DNA of 64,000 nucleotides from Helicobacter sp. (GTDB lineage: Bacteria > Campylobacterota > Campylobacteria > Campylobacterales > Helicobacteraceae), in contig NZ_JALEIK010000027.1 of the NCBI RefSeq assembly GCF_022770205.1, positions 17,423 to 81,422 on the forward strand, written 5' to 3'. Numbering within the stretch: position 1 is the first letter of the stretch; every line of letters begins with the position of its first letter. The notes beneath the pieces were generated by a model, which saw only the letters and a program-made list of their open reading frames with translations, made no database searches and was not told the origin of the DNA. This document shows, in pieces, positions 17,374-26,188 of this stretch. The position numbers were made by a program, and so were the translations under genes.

Positions 17374-18528
17374 TTATTTTTGTAAATTTTTGATTAAATT
17401 TTCTAAATTTGTCGCACAAGTTTGCGCACTTCCTTGTTGTAAGTATTCTATGAGTTTTGCTTTTTGGGTAAAAAAGTGCGTGTAATTAAAGGTTTCATAA
17501 GCATTAAGTAAGTTTTGTGGTGTAACAAAATGTTGCAAAAATTCTGGATGTATGGGGGGGATTTTTGGGTTGGGATTATTTTTAGGTGCTTTGTAGGTGT
17601 AAAATTCTAAGAATATATTGGATAGTCCGATAAAGTTTAGCTTTACAAGGATTTTTGCGATGGAATAATCTAATGCGCGTGTTTTGTAAGCTAGAATTGT
17701 TGGAATCCCTAAAAGCGTGGATTCCAAAGTTGCTGTTCCGCTACACACAAAGGCAAAGGAGCAGTCTTTTAGCCCTGCATAAGTGTCAAAGGTGATTTCA
17801 AAATCGCTCAAATCTCCATAAATTGCGTTTAAATCCTTGTCTTTAAAAGTCTGTGGCGCAATAAGTAGCGGAATCTTACCTTGATTTTTAAGGGTTTTAG
17901 CTAGGGTTTTAAAAATAGGAAGGAGTGCTTTTATTTCAGCCTTTCTTGAGCCGGGCATAAAGGCAATTTTTTGAGAGTTTTGGCGTGCATTTAGGGAAAA
18001 AGGAAGCGCATCTAAAAGTGGATGTCCAACATAACAAATAGGTGTGCCTTTGGGATAGAAATCACATTCAAAGGGTAAAATTCCCCAAAGGGAATCGCAA
18101 ATTTTACTTAAAACTTTTGCGCGATAGGCTTTCCAAGCCCAAACTTGTGGCAGGATGTAATACACAATGTGCGGAGAGTGTTTAGAGTTGTAAGAGCGTT
18201 TTTTAATGGTGCGAATCAGTGGAATGTTAAACGATGATGAGTCCATAAAAAGCGCAATATCGCTTGTGCTAGCAAGTTTAACAAGCTCTTTTTTGGTGAT
18301 AAGAAATTTTGGGATTAATTTTAAGATTCCGCTAAAGCCCATTATGCGAAAGTTAGAAGGATTTAAAATGTTTTGAAAATTGCTTTTATAACTTGTAAGC
18401 ACTTGAGTATCAAAGATTCCACAAAGAATAAAAGGAATCCCTTTTTGACTAAATGTATCTAAAAGCCTTAAAAGATGTAAATTTGCAGAGTATTCAAGTG
18501 CGGAGATAAAGATTTTTACAGACTTCAT
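17374..18528 (-). CDS. lpxB: Lipid-A-disaccharide synthase
   Basis: LpxB (384 aa) is the GT19 glycosyltransferase that joins UDP-2,3-diacylglucosamine and lipid X into the lipid A disaccharide at the inner membrane. Signatures are SALEYSANLHLLRLL at the start, the DSSSFNIPLIR region, YYILPQVWAWKAYRAKVLS, YVGHPLLDAL, PGSRKAEIKALLPIF and CSGTATLESTLLGIPTILAYK. A seven-G run on the coding strand at 17554-17560 lies in the coding sequence; it is a possible slippage point but the frame is open here. Confidence 0.94.
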   Translation of the reverse strand: MKSVKIFISALEYSANLHLLRLLDTFSQKGIPFILCGIFDTQVLTSYKSNFQNILNPSNFRIMGFSGILKLIPKFLITKKELVKLASTSDIALFMDSSSFNIPLIRTIKKRSYNSKHSPHIVYYILPQVWAWKAYRAKVLSKICDSLWGILPFECDFYPKGTPICYVGHPLLDALPFSLNARQNSQKIAFMPGSRKAEIKALLPIFKTLAKTLKNQGKIPLLIAPQTFKDKDLNAIYGDLSDFEITFDTYAGLKDCSFAFVCSGTATLESTLLGIPTILAYKTRALDYSIAKILVKLNFIGLSNIFLEFYTYKAPKNNPNPKIPPIHPEFLQHFVTPQNLLNAYETFNYTHFFTQKAKLIEYLQQGSAQTCATNLENLIKNLQK

Positions 18529-18540
18529 AGGATGGATGGC

Positions 18541-19176
18541 TTAAAATTTATTGGCGTTTGTAGAATCTAAAAGTGTTTCTTTTGGAGTTTGCAATAAATC
18601 GTGCATTTCAATCTGTAGTTTTGAAAACTCTAAATCAAGAGTTTTAAATTTAGATTCCACATTTATTAGTGTGTCAAACAATTCCTTAGCCTTTTTAAAC
18701 TCTACATAATCTTTTGCGGGATTTGCAAGCAAGCGTTGGTGCTTTTGGTAGGAAACTTCTAATTTTGTTACAGGTTCTGGGGCGATGTGTGGGAGTTTGG
18801 CAAAAATTTCTTGCATTGTTTTTAAAATCTCTTGTAAGCTTGCATAATGTGTGGCAAGATTTGAAAAATCTTGGGATTCCAAAGGATTGGATTCTAAATT
18901 TTCTAAAAAGTTGGAATCGGATTTTTCTAAAGTTAGATTGCTTTCTTTTAAGGCTTTATTTTTTGCTTCTAACTCTTTATTTTGCGCAAGTAAAAATGCA
19001 TTTTTTGCAGAAATGTCGTTAAAGGATTCCACTAGGGCTTCTTTATCTTTTTTTAGAGTATTAAATTCATCATTAAATTTTTTTCTTGCTTCCTCAAAAA
19101 TTGCATAAATTTGCCAAACTTCTTTTATCTCATCAAGCTTTTGTGTAAGCTCTCTTAAGTCGGAGAGATTTTGCAT
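18541..19176 (-). CDS. Coiled-coil protein of unknown function
   Basis: 211 aa, no recognisable enzyme family. Most of the chain is heptad-like and charged, for example NTLKKDKEALVESFNDIS and QNKELEAKNKALKESNLTLE, predicting a long coiled coil over about residues 30-90. A second helical region runs from about 115 to 200. There is no signal peptide or membrane segment, so it is probably cytoplasmic. It overlaps the Nudix gene by one base and sits 12 bp before lpxB. Context in an envelope-gene series suggests nothing firmer. Confidence 0.7.
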   Translation of the reverse strand: MQNLSDLRELTQKLDEIKEVWQIYAIFEEARKKFNDEFNTLKKDKEALVESFNDISAKNAFLLAQNKELEAKNKALKESNLTLEKSDSNFLENLESNPLESQDFSNLATHYASLQEILKTMQEIFAKLPHIAPEPVTKLEVSYQKHQRLLANPAKDYVEFKKAKELFDTLINVESKFKTLDLEFSKLQIEMHDLLQTPKETLLDSTNANKF

Positions 19177-19775
19177 TAGGCAATATTCCTAAAAAACCAC
19201 AGAAATGCAAACATAATTCCAGAACTCTTAGGAAAACCAGAATCCAAAATAAAATCATAAGCCTCTGTTTTTGGGATAAAGATTACTTCTATATTCTCAT
19301 CATCAATCCCACCGCCTAGATTTTCGCGATAACTCTCATCAAGTGTTGCAAAAAAAAGCGTTTGTTTGCTTCCAGCAAAACCCACAGAGCTATAAAATTC
19401 AGCAATTTGTTTGATGTTTTCTAAGGGAATGTTATAACCACATTCTTCTAAGATTTCCTCTTGTATGATGACATTAAGCGGCTTATCCTTGTCTGTGATT
19501 CCAGCGCATAATTCAAAAGTATATCCAATTTCACTTTTTAAATGCTCTGTATTACGCTCCCTTTCTTTTAAGAATACAGCGGGGCGAAATTGTTTGACAA
19601 CAACAAATGCTTCCTTTTGTGTGTGGTAGAGTAGTGCAGCTACGCTATCGTGTGCTTCAATAATATCCCAACTGCGCTCCTTGCCATTTTCTGTAAAGTG
19701 CATTCTTTTAGATTTGATGTATTTGGAATTTTCACAAGCGCAAAAGCGGATATTTGAAATATTTTTAGGTTGCAT
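19176..19775 (-). CDS. Nudix hydrolase resembling UDP-sugar diphosphatase (NUDT14-like)
   Basis: 199 aa Nudix protein. The box reads GITDKDKPLNVIIQEEILEE then CGY, where the canonical Gx5Ex7REUxEExGU first Glu is Lys and the Arg is Glu, while the metal-binding EE is kept. Flanking segments ELCAGI, EECGYNIP, SSVGFAGSKQTLFF and GGGIDDENIEVIF strongly recall mammalian NUDT14 (UDP-glucose/ADP-ribose pyrophosphatase) as I remember it. The likely reaction is hydrolysis of a nucleoside-diphosphate sugar. It overlaps the M23 peptidase gene and the coiled-coil gene by one base each. Confidence 0.8.
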   Translation of the reverse strand: MQPKNISNIRFCACENSKYIKSKRMHFTENGKERSWDIIEAHDSVAALLYHTQKEAFVVVKQFRPAVFLKERERNTEHLKSEIGYTFELCAGITDKDKPLNVIIQEEILEECGYNIPLENIKQIAEFYSSVGFAGSKQTLFFATLDESYRENLGGGIDDENIEVIFIPKTEAYDFILDSGFPKSSGIMFAFLWFFRNIA

Positions 19776-21019
19776 TAATTGAGATTCTTATTTGCGTTAA
19801 GATACACAATATAGCCATCTTTGATACGCTTAAAAGGTGTATTTTGTAGTTTATCTTGCATTAAAGCGGCATTAAGTGCTTGTTGATAATTTTTAGCATT
19901 TGCTAAAAAACTCTCCCTTTCTTTTCCTTGTAGTTTGGAATGCGCAATTTTTAGATGTTTGACAGGATTAACTGCGTTGCCATTTTTGTATAATCCAAAA
20001 TGTAAATGTGGTCCTGTGCTAAGTCCTGTGCTACCCACTGTTCCAATTTTTATTCCTTGTTTTACTTGCGTGCCTACTCGGATTCCTTGCTCAATCTTGT
20101 GCATATGTGCATAAAGTGTTCTATACCCATTGTCGTGCTGGATAATCACTGTTCTGCCATACCCCCCCTTTGTGCCGGCAAAAATAACTTTTCCATTGCC
20201 AGCAGCGCGGATTGGTGTGTGCCTTGGTGCTGCATAATCTGTGCCTAAATGTGGGCGCGTATAGCCTAAAATAGGGTGTTTTCTCCCCATTGAAAAATGC
20301 GATGAGATTCTTTTGTATTGCAAAGGTAGTGTTAAAAGATATTTGTTCAAATTGTTGCCATTTAAGTCGTAAAAATTTCCATCTTCGTGGCGGATAACAT
20401 AGTGATTATTGTTTCTAACCTTAAGTGTAGAAGCTTTAATGTTTGGAGAGCCAAAGTTTTTGCCTAAGCGGTATTTGCGCTCATAAATGATTGCGAGTTG
20501 ATCGCCTTTACGCACTTCACGGCGAAAATCTACACTTCCTTTATAAGCTTGGATAAAATCACTTGCTAGAAAGCTATCGCCTGTTAAATGGATGATGTCG
20601 TTATAAAGCGAGTTATCCACAGAGAGTGCAATGGTGTGTTCTTGAGAAAAATACACAATTGGAATCGCACGCATTCTGTATGTATCGCCTTGCTTAAAGA
20701 TGTGCAGTTGCGAGTTTTCATTGATGGGGATTAAGGCTTGCAATAGCACAGAGTCATCATAAAGCGTATAATAAGTGCTTCCGCTAATGATTTCATCAGC
20801 AAGCTCTTTATCTTCTGGTGCAAGCTCATAATAAGTGTTTAAAGGAATCGCATTTTTTTTAAAGAAGGTGAGCAATGTCTGTCCTTGTTCCCATTTGAAT
20901 TCTTGAATTGTTGCAGCGTGTGAAAATATTCCAAGCATTCCAAAGGCAAGCCAAAATTTAAGCGTGCATTTAAAGAAAAGTGCAATTTTAAGTTGTTTAA
21001 AGCCTTGCTTAGTGAGCAT
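19775..21019 (-). CDS. M23 (LytM) peptidoglycan endopeptidase, Csd3/HdpA-like
   Basis: 414 aa. A signal peptide or anchor lies at residues 18-35 (LKFWLAFGMLGIFSHA). An N-terminal inhibitory-type region follows, then the LytM domain at about residues 250-350 with the zinc motifs HLGTDYAAPRHTP (HxxxD) and GPHLHFGLY (HxH). In H. pylori Csd3/HdpA, with this layout, trims and cleaves crosslinks to make helical shape; equivalence here is inferred from size and order of domains. A seven-G run lies within the GGYGRT segment. It is the first gene of the long minus-strand series ending at leuC. Confidence 0.88.
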   Translation of the reverse strand: MLTKQGFKQLKIALFFKCTLKFWLAFGMLGIFSHAATIQEFKWEQGQTLLTFFKKNAIPLNTYYELAPEDKELADEIISGSTYYTLYDDSVLLQALIPINENSQLHIFKQGDTYRMRAIPIVYFSQEHTIALSVDNSLYNDIIHLTGDSFLASDFIQAYKGSVDFRREVRKGDQLAIIYERKYRLGKNFGSPNIKASTLKVRNNNHYVIRHEDGNFYDLNGNNLNKYLLTLPLQYKRISSHFSMGRKHPILGYTRPHLGTDYAAPRHTPIRAAGNGKVIFAGTKGGYGRTVIIQHDNGYRTLYAHMHKIEQGIRVGTQVKQGIKIGTVGSTGLSTGPHLHFGLYKNGNAVNPVKHLKIAHSKLQGKERESFLANAKNYQQALNAALMQDKLQNTPFKRIKDGYIVYLNANKNLN

Positions 21020-21063
21020 AGTGAGCCTTTTAAAGATTTAATGTTGCTTAAATGAAGTGAGAA

Positions 21064-21069
21064 ATTATA
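21064..21069 (-). promoter_or_regulatory. Putative -10 box for the M23 peptidase gene series
   Basis: TATAAT on the minus strand, about 45 bp before the M23 start codon, in the divergent region shared with the small membrane protein at 21148. It could serve up to eleven closely spaced genes. Confidence 0.5.
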
Positions 21070-21102
21070 GCACAAAATACGCAATTTAGATAGAAATTTT
21101 GG

Positions 21103-21108
21103 TATAAT
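21103..21108 (+). promoter_or_regulatory. Putative -10 box for small membrane protein gene
   Basis: TATAAT preceded by a T-rich stretch (TTTTGG) about 40 bp before the ATG at 21148. Confidence 0.5.
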
Positions 21109-21147
21109 CTGCCCTTTATTTTGTGCAAAAAGCTTAAGGGTGTAACG

Positions 21148-21342
21148 ATGAAAGATTGGTTTGTGCCATCTATTGGGTTTGGATTGTTTGTGTATTTTAT
21201 GCTTTTTGTGATTTTATATGCCATTAAGATTGGTGGAGCAAATGTCCCATTGCATAGTGAAGTGCAACAGATTGCTCCGCCCAAAACAGATACAGAGAAA
21301 TTTTTGCAAGATGTTGCAAAAAGTGTGCGTGAATCGTTTTAG
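21148..21342 (+). CDS. Small single-pass membrane protein
   Basis: 64 aa from the ATG at 21148, which has AAGGG about ten bases upstream; a TTG/GTG-type extension to 21121 is less likely. Residues 6-27 form one transmembrane helix (IGFGLFVYFMLFVILYAIKI), followed by a polar tail of about 35 residues. The family is not recognised with certainty. It has its own TATAAT promoter. Its stop falls immediately before the sigma28 -10 of flgM, so it is upstream of, but probably not part of, the flagellar operon. Confidence 0.7.
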   Translation: MKDWFVPSIGFGLFVYFMLFVILYAIKIGGANVPLHSEVQQIAPPKTDTEKFLQDVAKSVRESF

Positions 21343-21356
21343 TTTTTTAAAATTTA

Positions 21357-21364
21357 GCCGATAT
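21357..21364 (+). promoter_or_regulatory. Sigma28 (FliA) promoter, -10 element, for flgM
   Basis: GCCGATAT with a T-run/A-run immediately upstream fits the Campylobacterota FliA -10 (CGATAT/A). Related elements precede the genes at 49993 and 63200(-). FlgM is the FliA anti-sigma factor, so FliA control would be autoregulatory. Confidence 0.65.
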
Positions 21365-21393
21365 GGTTATACCATCTTATGAAAGGATACACA

Positions 21394-21630
21394 ATGATTA
21401 GTCATTTGATGAGCAATGCGACTTTTTCAACGGCTATTAATCAAGCAAACAATAAAAGCCCTGCGCAAGTTAATACCCTTGATGATAAGCAAAAAACAAA
21501 AGAAACTACAAAGATGGAATCCAAAACCGATTCCAAAGTGGATACAATTAAAGATGCCATTAAAAATGGAACATATAAACTTGACTTAAAGGGGAGTGCA
21601 GAAAAGTTGGCACAAGAATTGCTTGGATAG
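21394..21630 (+). CDS. flgM: Anti-sigma28 factor FlgM
   Basis: FlgM binds FliA (sigma28) until the hook is finished and it is exported. From the ATG at 21394 it is 78 aa; GAAAGGA at 21381-21387 is well placed, while the ATG at 21379 is inside that binding site. The disordered Lys/Thr/Ser-rich N-terminus and the FliA-binding C-terminal helices (VDTIKDAIKNGTYKLDLKG, then SAEKLAQELLG) are typical. An inverted TGGAATC pair lies inside the coding sequence. A flgN-like gene and flgK follow. Confidence 0.88.
   Translation: MISHLMSNATFSTAINQANNKSPAQVNTLDDKQKTKETTKMESKTDSKVDTIKDAIKNGTYKLDLKGSAEKLAQELLG
21515..21535. repeat. Inverted TGGAATC pair within flgM
   Basis: TGGAATC at 21515-21521 and its reverse complement GATTCCA at 21529-21535 are separated by seven bases. 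It encodes the segment MESKTDSK and is one of several inverted pairs of this over-represented word. Confidence 0.7.
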
Positions 21631-21657
21631 AGATAACTTACATTTTAGGAGTTATCT

Positions 21658-22113
21658 ATGTCTTTGCAGTTTTTACAGGGTGCATTAGAGGATATTAAAG
21701 CCCTCATTGCAATTACTGAACAAGATATTGTTGATATTAAGATTGCAAATAATGACGCAATCTTTGCAAGGATTCCACAAAAAGAAGAATTAACCGCATC
21801 CTTTATCCGCAAGAAGGAAGCTTATGCGCAAGAAATAGAAGAACGCTTACGCAAAGAGTTTCCCAATTCTACTTTAGAAGATTTGACTTATGAAGACAAG
21901 CAACGCTTGCTAGGTGAGGGTGCTAGCCAATACACAGCAGACTTACACGATAATCTCAATTTACTCAAAGATTTAAATCTCCGTTTTGGCAAAATGTCTT
22001 TAGCGGTTTCTGAATTTTATAGCTCTTTGCTGGGCAAAATTGTTCCCATTGAAGAGCGTGGGTATAAAAAACAATCGCTAGGAAATGCATCGTTTTTGCA
22101 AGCAGAAGTTTAA
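21658..22113 (+). CDS. flgN: FlgN-like flagellar export chaperone
   Basis: 151 aa, an all-helical acidic protein without signal peptide. Its position between flgM and flgK equals that of the Campylobacter flgN gene, whose product chaperones hook-filament junction proteins FlgK and FlgL. Sequence motifs are weak, as is usual for FlgN, so the assignment rests on context, size and predicted helices (QGALEDIKALIAITEQDIV, LHDNLNLLKDLNLRF). GGAG-type binding site eleven bases upstream; flgK begins 11 bp after its stop. Confidence 0.75.
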   Translation: MSLQFLQGALEDIKALIAITEQDIVDIKIANNDAIFARIPQKEELTASFIRKKEAYAQEIEERLRKEFPNSTLEDLTYEDKQRLLGEGASQYTADLHDNLNLLKDLNLRFGKMSLAVSEFYSSLLGKIVPIEERGYKKQSLGNASFLQAEV

Positions 22114-22124
22114 AAGGGTAAGCA

Positions 22125-23951
22125 ATGGGCGGATTACTCTCTTCTTTAAACACCCCTTACACTGGATTAACCGGGCATCAGGTAATGGTAGATGTTACCG
22201 GAAACAATATTGCAAATGCAAATAATGCATTTTATTCCCGCCAAGTTGTGCGCAGTGCTGCTGAGACTCCCCTTTGGAAGCAGAATTACGCATTAGGACA
22301 GGGTTTAGATATTCTAAGCATTGAGCGTGTGCACGATGAATACACTTTTATGCGTTATAAAAAAGCAAGCGCGGAGAAGACTTATTATGACACAAGTTTT
22401 TCTGGGCTTAGAGAAGCTTCTTCTTATTATCCGGAGATTGATGGTGTTGGAATCTATAAGGATTTGCAGGGCTATTTTAATGCTTGGAAAAATTTTTCTA
22501 CAAAGGCTGGCGACACAGCGCAAAAAATCGCCCTAGCAGAGCAAACCAACACATTAACAAAAAATATCCAAGAAACGCGTAAATCTTTAACATATCTTCA
22601 GGAACGCTTAAATGATGAAATGAAAGTAGCAGTTGAAGAAGTGAATCGGTTAGGCGAACAAATTGCAATCATTAATAAACAAATTGCAGAATATGAAAGC
22701 AAAGATTTGCATAAAAAGGCAAATGATTTGCGTGATTTGCGTGATGAATATGAGTTTGAAATTAATAATTTAATTGGTTGTGATGTTTTTAAGCAGAATG
22801 TGCAAGGAAGTGCTTGTGTGAATAAAGACATTGCTGATTTTGATGATGACTATACCTTAACCATCGGAGGAAGATCTATTGTAGATGGCGATTCCTTCCA
22901 TCCGCTAGTGTTGGATAACTCTGAGAATCTAAGTGGAATTTATACCATTAAATATTTAAGAAGCGATCATAAGCCCTATGATTTGACGAATGCTTTAAAT
23001 CAAGGTAAAGTGGGCGCATTGCTAGACTTAATCCGCACAGAAGATGTGCTAGGATGTAATGGCACATTAGGCAAACTTCAAGTCTATATTAATGATTTAG
23101 ACACTTTTGCAAATGGAATCATAGAGGCTACAAATAATATTTACGCAGAATCCTCTCAGCTTGGAGCAAGAAGCGATGTTTTAATGCTTGATCCAAGAGA
23201 TGCGCTAACAACAAGCAATTATAATGTGCGGGAGGGAACATTTAAGGTTGTGATGTATGACAAAGATGGTAAAGAGTTAGGTGCTAGGGAAGTTACGATT
23301 AATAATCTTACAACAATGCAAAGTGTTGTAGAACAGCTTAATGCAAATGTTGATGATAATAAAGATGGAGATGCGCTCAATGACTTTGATGATCATTTCC
23401 AAGCGGTGTATAATAATGACTCTAGGACTTTTATGATTAATGCTAAAAATCCTTCAGCAGAGATTTATATTTCCATCCAAGATAATGGCACAAATTTCGC
23501 TGGAGCCTTTGGTGTGAATCGTTTTTTTGAGGGAGATAATGCAAGCAATATGGAGCTAGCACAAAATTATCGCAACGATCCAACATTAATCCGCGCCTTT
23601 AGAGAGCCTGTAGATGGAAATTTTATTGTTGCAAATAAGATACAGCAGCTCCAATTTGATAAGATTACTTTTACAGATTATAAAGGGGAACAGCGTTTAG
23701 AAACGATTAATGGGTATTTTCGTTACATTTCTGATAAAGTTGCTTCAGAAACACAAGCAGCACAAACCACACAAGCCACAAAAGAAGCCATCTATAACGC
23801 AACAAAGAAAGAGTATAAAGCACTCTCTGAAGTTTCTGTGGATGATGAATTAGTCAATCTTATTAGATTCCAAAGTGGATATAGTGCAAATGCAAAGATG
23901 ATTACAACCATTGATGAGATGATAAACACGCTTTTAGGGATTAAAAGCTAA
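22125..23951 (+). CDS. flgK: Flagellar hook-associated protein 1 FlgK
   Basis: FlgK (608 aa) forms the first hook-filament junction layer. The N-terminal rod/hook signature (SLNTPYTGLTGHQVMVDVTG, then NNIANANNAFYSRQVV) and the C-terminal coiled coil (VNLIRFQSGYSANAKMITTI, then DEMINTLLG) flank a variable surface-exposed centre, as in all FlgK. Exported by the flagellar type III apparatus, so no cleaved signal. It is the last gene of the flgM-flgN-flgK unit. Full length for Campylobacterota. Confidence 0.96.
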   Translation: MGGLLSSLNTPYTGLTGHQVMVDVTGNNIANANNAFYSRQVVRSAAETPLWKQNYALGQGLDILSIERVHDEYTFMRYKKASAEKTYYDTSFSGLREASSYYPEIDGVGIYKDLQGYFNAWKNFSTKAGDTAQKIALAEQTNTLTKNIQETRKSLTYLQERLNDEMKVAVEEVNRLGEQIAIINKQIAEYESKDLHKKANDLRDLRDEYEFEINNLIGCDVFKQNVQGSACVNKDIADFDDDYTLTIGGRSIVDGDSFHPLVLDNSENLSGIYTIKYLRSDHKPYDLTNALNQGKVGALLDLIRTEDVLGCNGTLGKLQVYINDLDTFANGIIEATNNIYAESSQLGARSDVLMLDPRDALTTSNYNVREGTFKVVMYDKDGKELGAREVTINNLTTMQSVVEQLNANVDDNKDGDALNDFDDHFQAVYNNDSRTFMINAKNPSAEIYISIQDNGTNFAGAFGVNRFFEGDNASNMELAQNYRNDPTLIRAFREPVDGNFIVANKIQQLQFDKITFTDYKGEQRLETINGYFRYISDKVASETQAAQTTQATKEAIYNATKKEYKALSEVSVDDELVNLIRFQSGYSANAKMITTIDEMINTLLGIKS

Positions 23952-24099
23952 TTTTAGTAGAATCTAGTGAATTGTGAATGCGCAATAAATTTTAGCAATA
24001 AAAAATAAACTAATCATAAATAAATCCAAATATTTGTCAATTTTATGAAAAAAATTGCCAAAAAACTCGTAAAAAACTTGCTTTTTAAGAAAGCTTTTT

Positions 24100-24107
24100 T
24101 ATACAAT
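24100..24107 (+). promoter_or_regulatory. Putative porin promoter
   Basis: The 194-base gap before the porin is AT-rich and holds TATACAAT at 24100-24107 behind a T-run and a small inverted repeat (GCTTTTTAAGAAAGC). The second TATAAT at 24119 is too near the AAGGAG at 24134 to be the main -10. Confidence 0.5.
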
Positions 24108-24145
24108 TACTCCGCAATTATAATTTACTTCTTAAGGAGATTAAA

Positions 24146-25579
24146 ATGAGGTTTTTAAAATTAAGTTTGGCAGCGAGTGTTGCACTAGGCGCATTCTCTA
24201 TTACAAGTTTTGCACAGCCATTAGAAGAGGCGATTAAAGGTGTAGATGTGAAGGGGTATTTAAGATACCGCTATACAGATGATAGATATGACAATAAAGA
24301 TTTTAAAAAAGATAATGTCGATGGTAGTAACGCAAGACATCAATGGCGTGCGCGTGCGGATTTTAAAACGCCAACAGTTGAAGCAGTTTCTGTTAATTTA
24401 GGGATTCAATATGATGGCGCAAACAATGTAAATCACGGGAAAAATGATAATGGATGGGCTGGAAATGGTCTTGGCTCTAAAGAAGATTCTGATTTTGGTG
24501 TAAGCACATTTTATGCAACAATCACTCCAGATAGCACAGCTACCACTGTAATTCTTGGTAAGCAACGCCTTGACACTCCATTAACAGATTCAGGCGATGA
24601 TAGAGCAACAGGTATCCTAGCTATGAATAGCGATATTCCGGGACTTACTCTAGTAGCAGGTGCATTTGATGCTTGGAGTGTAGATGCTGTTACAGGAAGT
24701 TCTTCTGTAGCTGAGCCGCTTTATACACTTGCAGCAATTTATAACACAGATACAGGCATTGGTAATATTGGCGCGAGGGTTTGGGGCTTCACAGCGAAAG
24801 ATTTAGTTGATTCAGCAATCTTCACAGAGCTTTCTTGGAAGCATAGTTTATTGTATGCAAAACTCCAATATGGTTTCACACAACTTGATGATAGTGAAGG
24901 TACCATCATTGCAAGTAGATATGGGCGGCTAATTCCTGATAACGCAAATAGCAAAGCAAATGTTGCACAAGATAATGATTTACTCTCTTTCCAACTTGGT
25001 GCAAACTTTAAAGAGAATTTTGGACTTCCATTAGATGTAAAAGCAGGATATATCACAAACTTCCAAGATGGTATAGCGGTATCTTTTGATTCTGAAGGAG
25101 AGTTCGCAAAGGCTGGTAAGCTATGGTTTGATAATAAGGCAACAGGGGCTTCTTATGGTCTAGGAAATGCTCTAGGTGGTGGTTTGAACTTCGGTGGTGT
25201 TGATGGCTATAGAGTAGCTGCTGATCAAGAAAAAGAAATCAATGTATTCTATGGTTCTTTAAATTATGCTTTAGTGGATAACAGATTAAAGCTAGGTTTA
25301 GATGCGGTATTTGGTAAGAGCGAATTAACAGATAAAAAAGTTGCGGTAAATGATTTTACTTCTGTTAAAACTAAATTTACAGAAATTACTCCAAGTGTTA
25401 GCTGGCGACACACTAAGAATTTAATAGTTTCCGCGTATTATGCAGTTTTAAACACAGAGCTTGATTTAACAAAAGCAACTGCTGTAAACAACAATAATGT
25501 TGCAACAGCAACACAAATACAAGATATGCCTGATGAAGGCAGAAACAGAGCAAGAGTAGAAGTAAGATACTCTTTCTAA
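24146..25579 (+). CDS. Major outer membrane porin, Campylobacter MOMP family
   Basis: 477 aa. The signal peptide is clear (KLSLAASVALGAFSITSFAQ, cleavage around residue 23). The mature chain has the alternating aromatic strands of a porin and ends in VRYSF, the C-terminal Phe signal for BAM assembly. Start of the mature protein (IKGVDVKGYLRYRYTD) and DSGDDRATGILA-type loops resemble Campylobacter MOMP/PorA and H. pullorum porins, not the Hop family of H. pylori. It is probably the main diffusion channel and a surface antigen. AAGGAG seven bases before the ATG, own promoter and a strong terminator indicate single-gene, high expression. Confidence 0.92.
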   Translation: MRFLKLSLAASVALGAFSITSFAQPLEEAIKGVDVKGYLRYRYTDDRYDNKDFKKDNVDGSNARHQWRARADFKTPTVEAVSVNLGIQYDGANNVNHGKNDNGWAGNGLGSKEDSDFGVSTFYATITPDSTATTVILGKQRLDTPLTDSGDDRATGILAMNSDIPGLTLVAGAFDAWSVDAVTGSSSVAEPLYTLAAIYNTDTGIGNIGARVWGFTAKDLVDSAIFTELSWKHSLLYAKLQYGFTQLDDSEGTIIASRYGRLIPDNANSKANVAQDNDLLSFQLGANFKENFGLPLDVKAGYITNFQDGIAVSFDSEGEFAKAGKLWFDNKATGASYGLGNALGGGLNFGGVDGYRVAADQEKEINVFYGSLNYALVDNRLKLGLDAVFGKSELTDKKVAVNDFTSVKTKFTEITPSVSWRHTKNLIVSAYYAVLNTELDLTKATAVNNNNVATATQIQDMPDEGRNRARVEVRYSF

Positions 25580-25588
25580 TCTCTCATA

Positions 25589-25615
25589 GAATCCCCTTTG
25601 GGATTCCATCTTTTT
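25589..25615 (+). terminator. Rho-independent terminator of the porin gene
   Basis: Stem GAATCCC / GGGATTC with loop CTTT (25589-25606), followed by CATCTTTTT, ten bases after the porin stop codon. One arm contains GATTCCA, the over-represented word of this window. Confidence 0.85.
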
Positions 25616-25655
25616 AACTCTCTAGCTTTTTTAAACTTTCAAAAACTAATTCTAA

Positions 25656-26120
25656 CAATGTCAATGGATACTAAAAGAGAGAATGGAATCTTATAATTGG
25701 AATCTAAAATCGCATTTTAAGAATTTAGAACTTGTCACAAATTGCACCACAAAAATTGCCATCTTAGAAATTATTTTAAGAAATATGCTTGATAATGTAT
25801 TAAAAGAGAGAGAGATAAAGAAGGGATTATTATCCATACCATTAGAAAAGAAAAGGTGCAAAATAATAAGTTTAAGAAGTATGATATTCATAACAAAGAA
25901 ACCTTTATATGCAATGGTAGAAAAGCGCATTTCGCAAATTCTTTTAAAGTGGATATTGTTTTGGGCTTGCTAAGAAACTTACGCAATCGCTCTTACCACT
26001 CCAAGATTAACTACAAATATCATTAAAGGCACTCCAATTGGAATCCACCCTGATAAAATCCAAGTTTTCTTAAAAGATTTGATTTGCATATACGATAAAG
26101 GATTATTGAAGTATTGTTAA
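25656..26120 (+). pseudogene. Decayed Abi-like protein gene
   Basis: This is the only stretch of over 300 bases without an intact gene. Three frames together recall an Abi-family protein (abortive-infection/HEPN-type RNase candidates). Frame one gives SYNWNLKSHFKN and KIAILEIILRNMLDNVL; frame two gives FKVDIVLGLLRNLRNRSYHS, matching the family's LRN-R-H motif. Frame three gives GIHPDKIQVFLKDLICIYDK, ending at the TAA 26118-26120. At least two frameshifts separate them and the N-terminal part seems lost. It follows the porin terminator and has no visible promoter. Confidence 0.7.
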
Positions 26121-26188
26121 AGAGAGTTGACGCAAAGTCCACCCTTGAATTTCGCTTTATACAAGCTTAAACTCTTAAAAATCATTTA

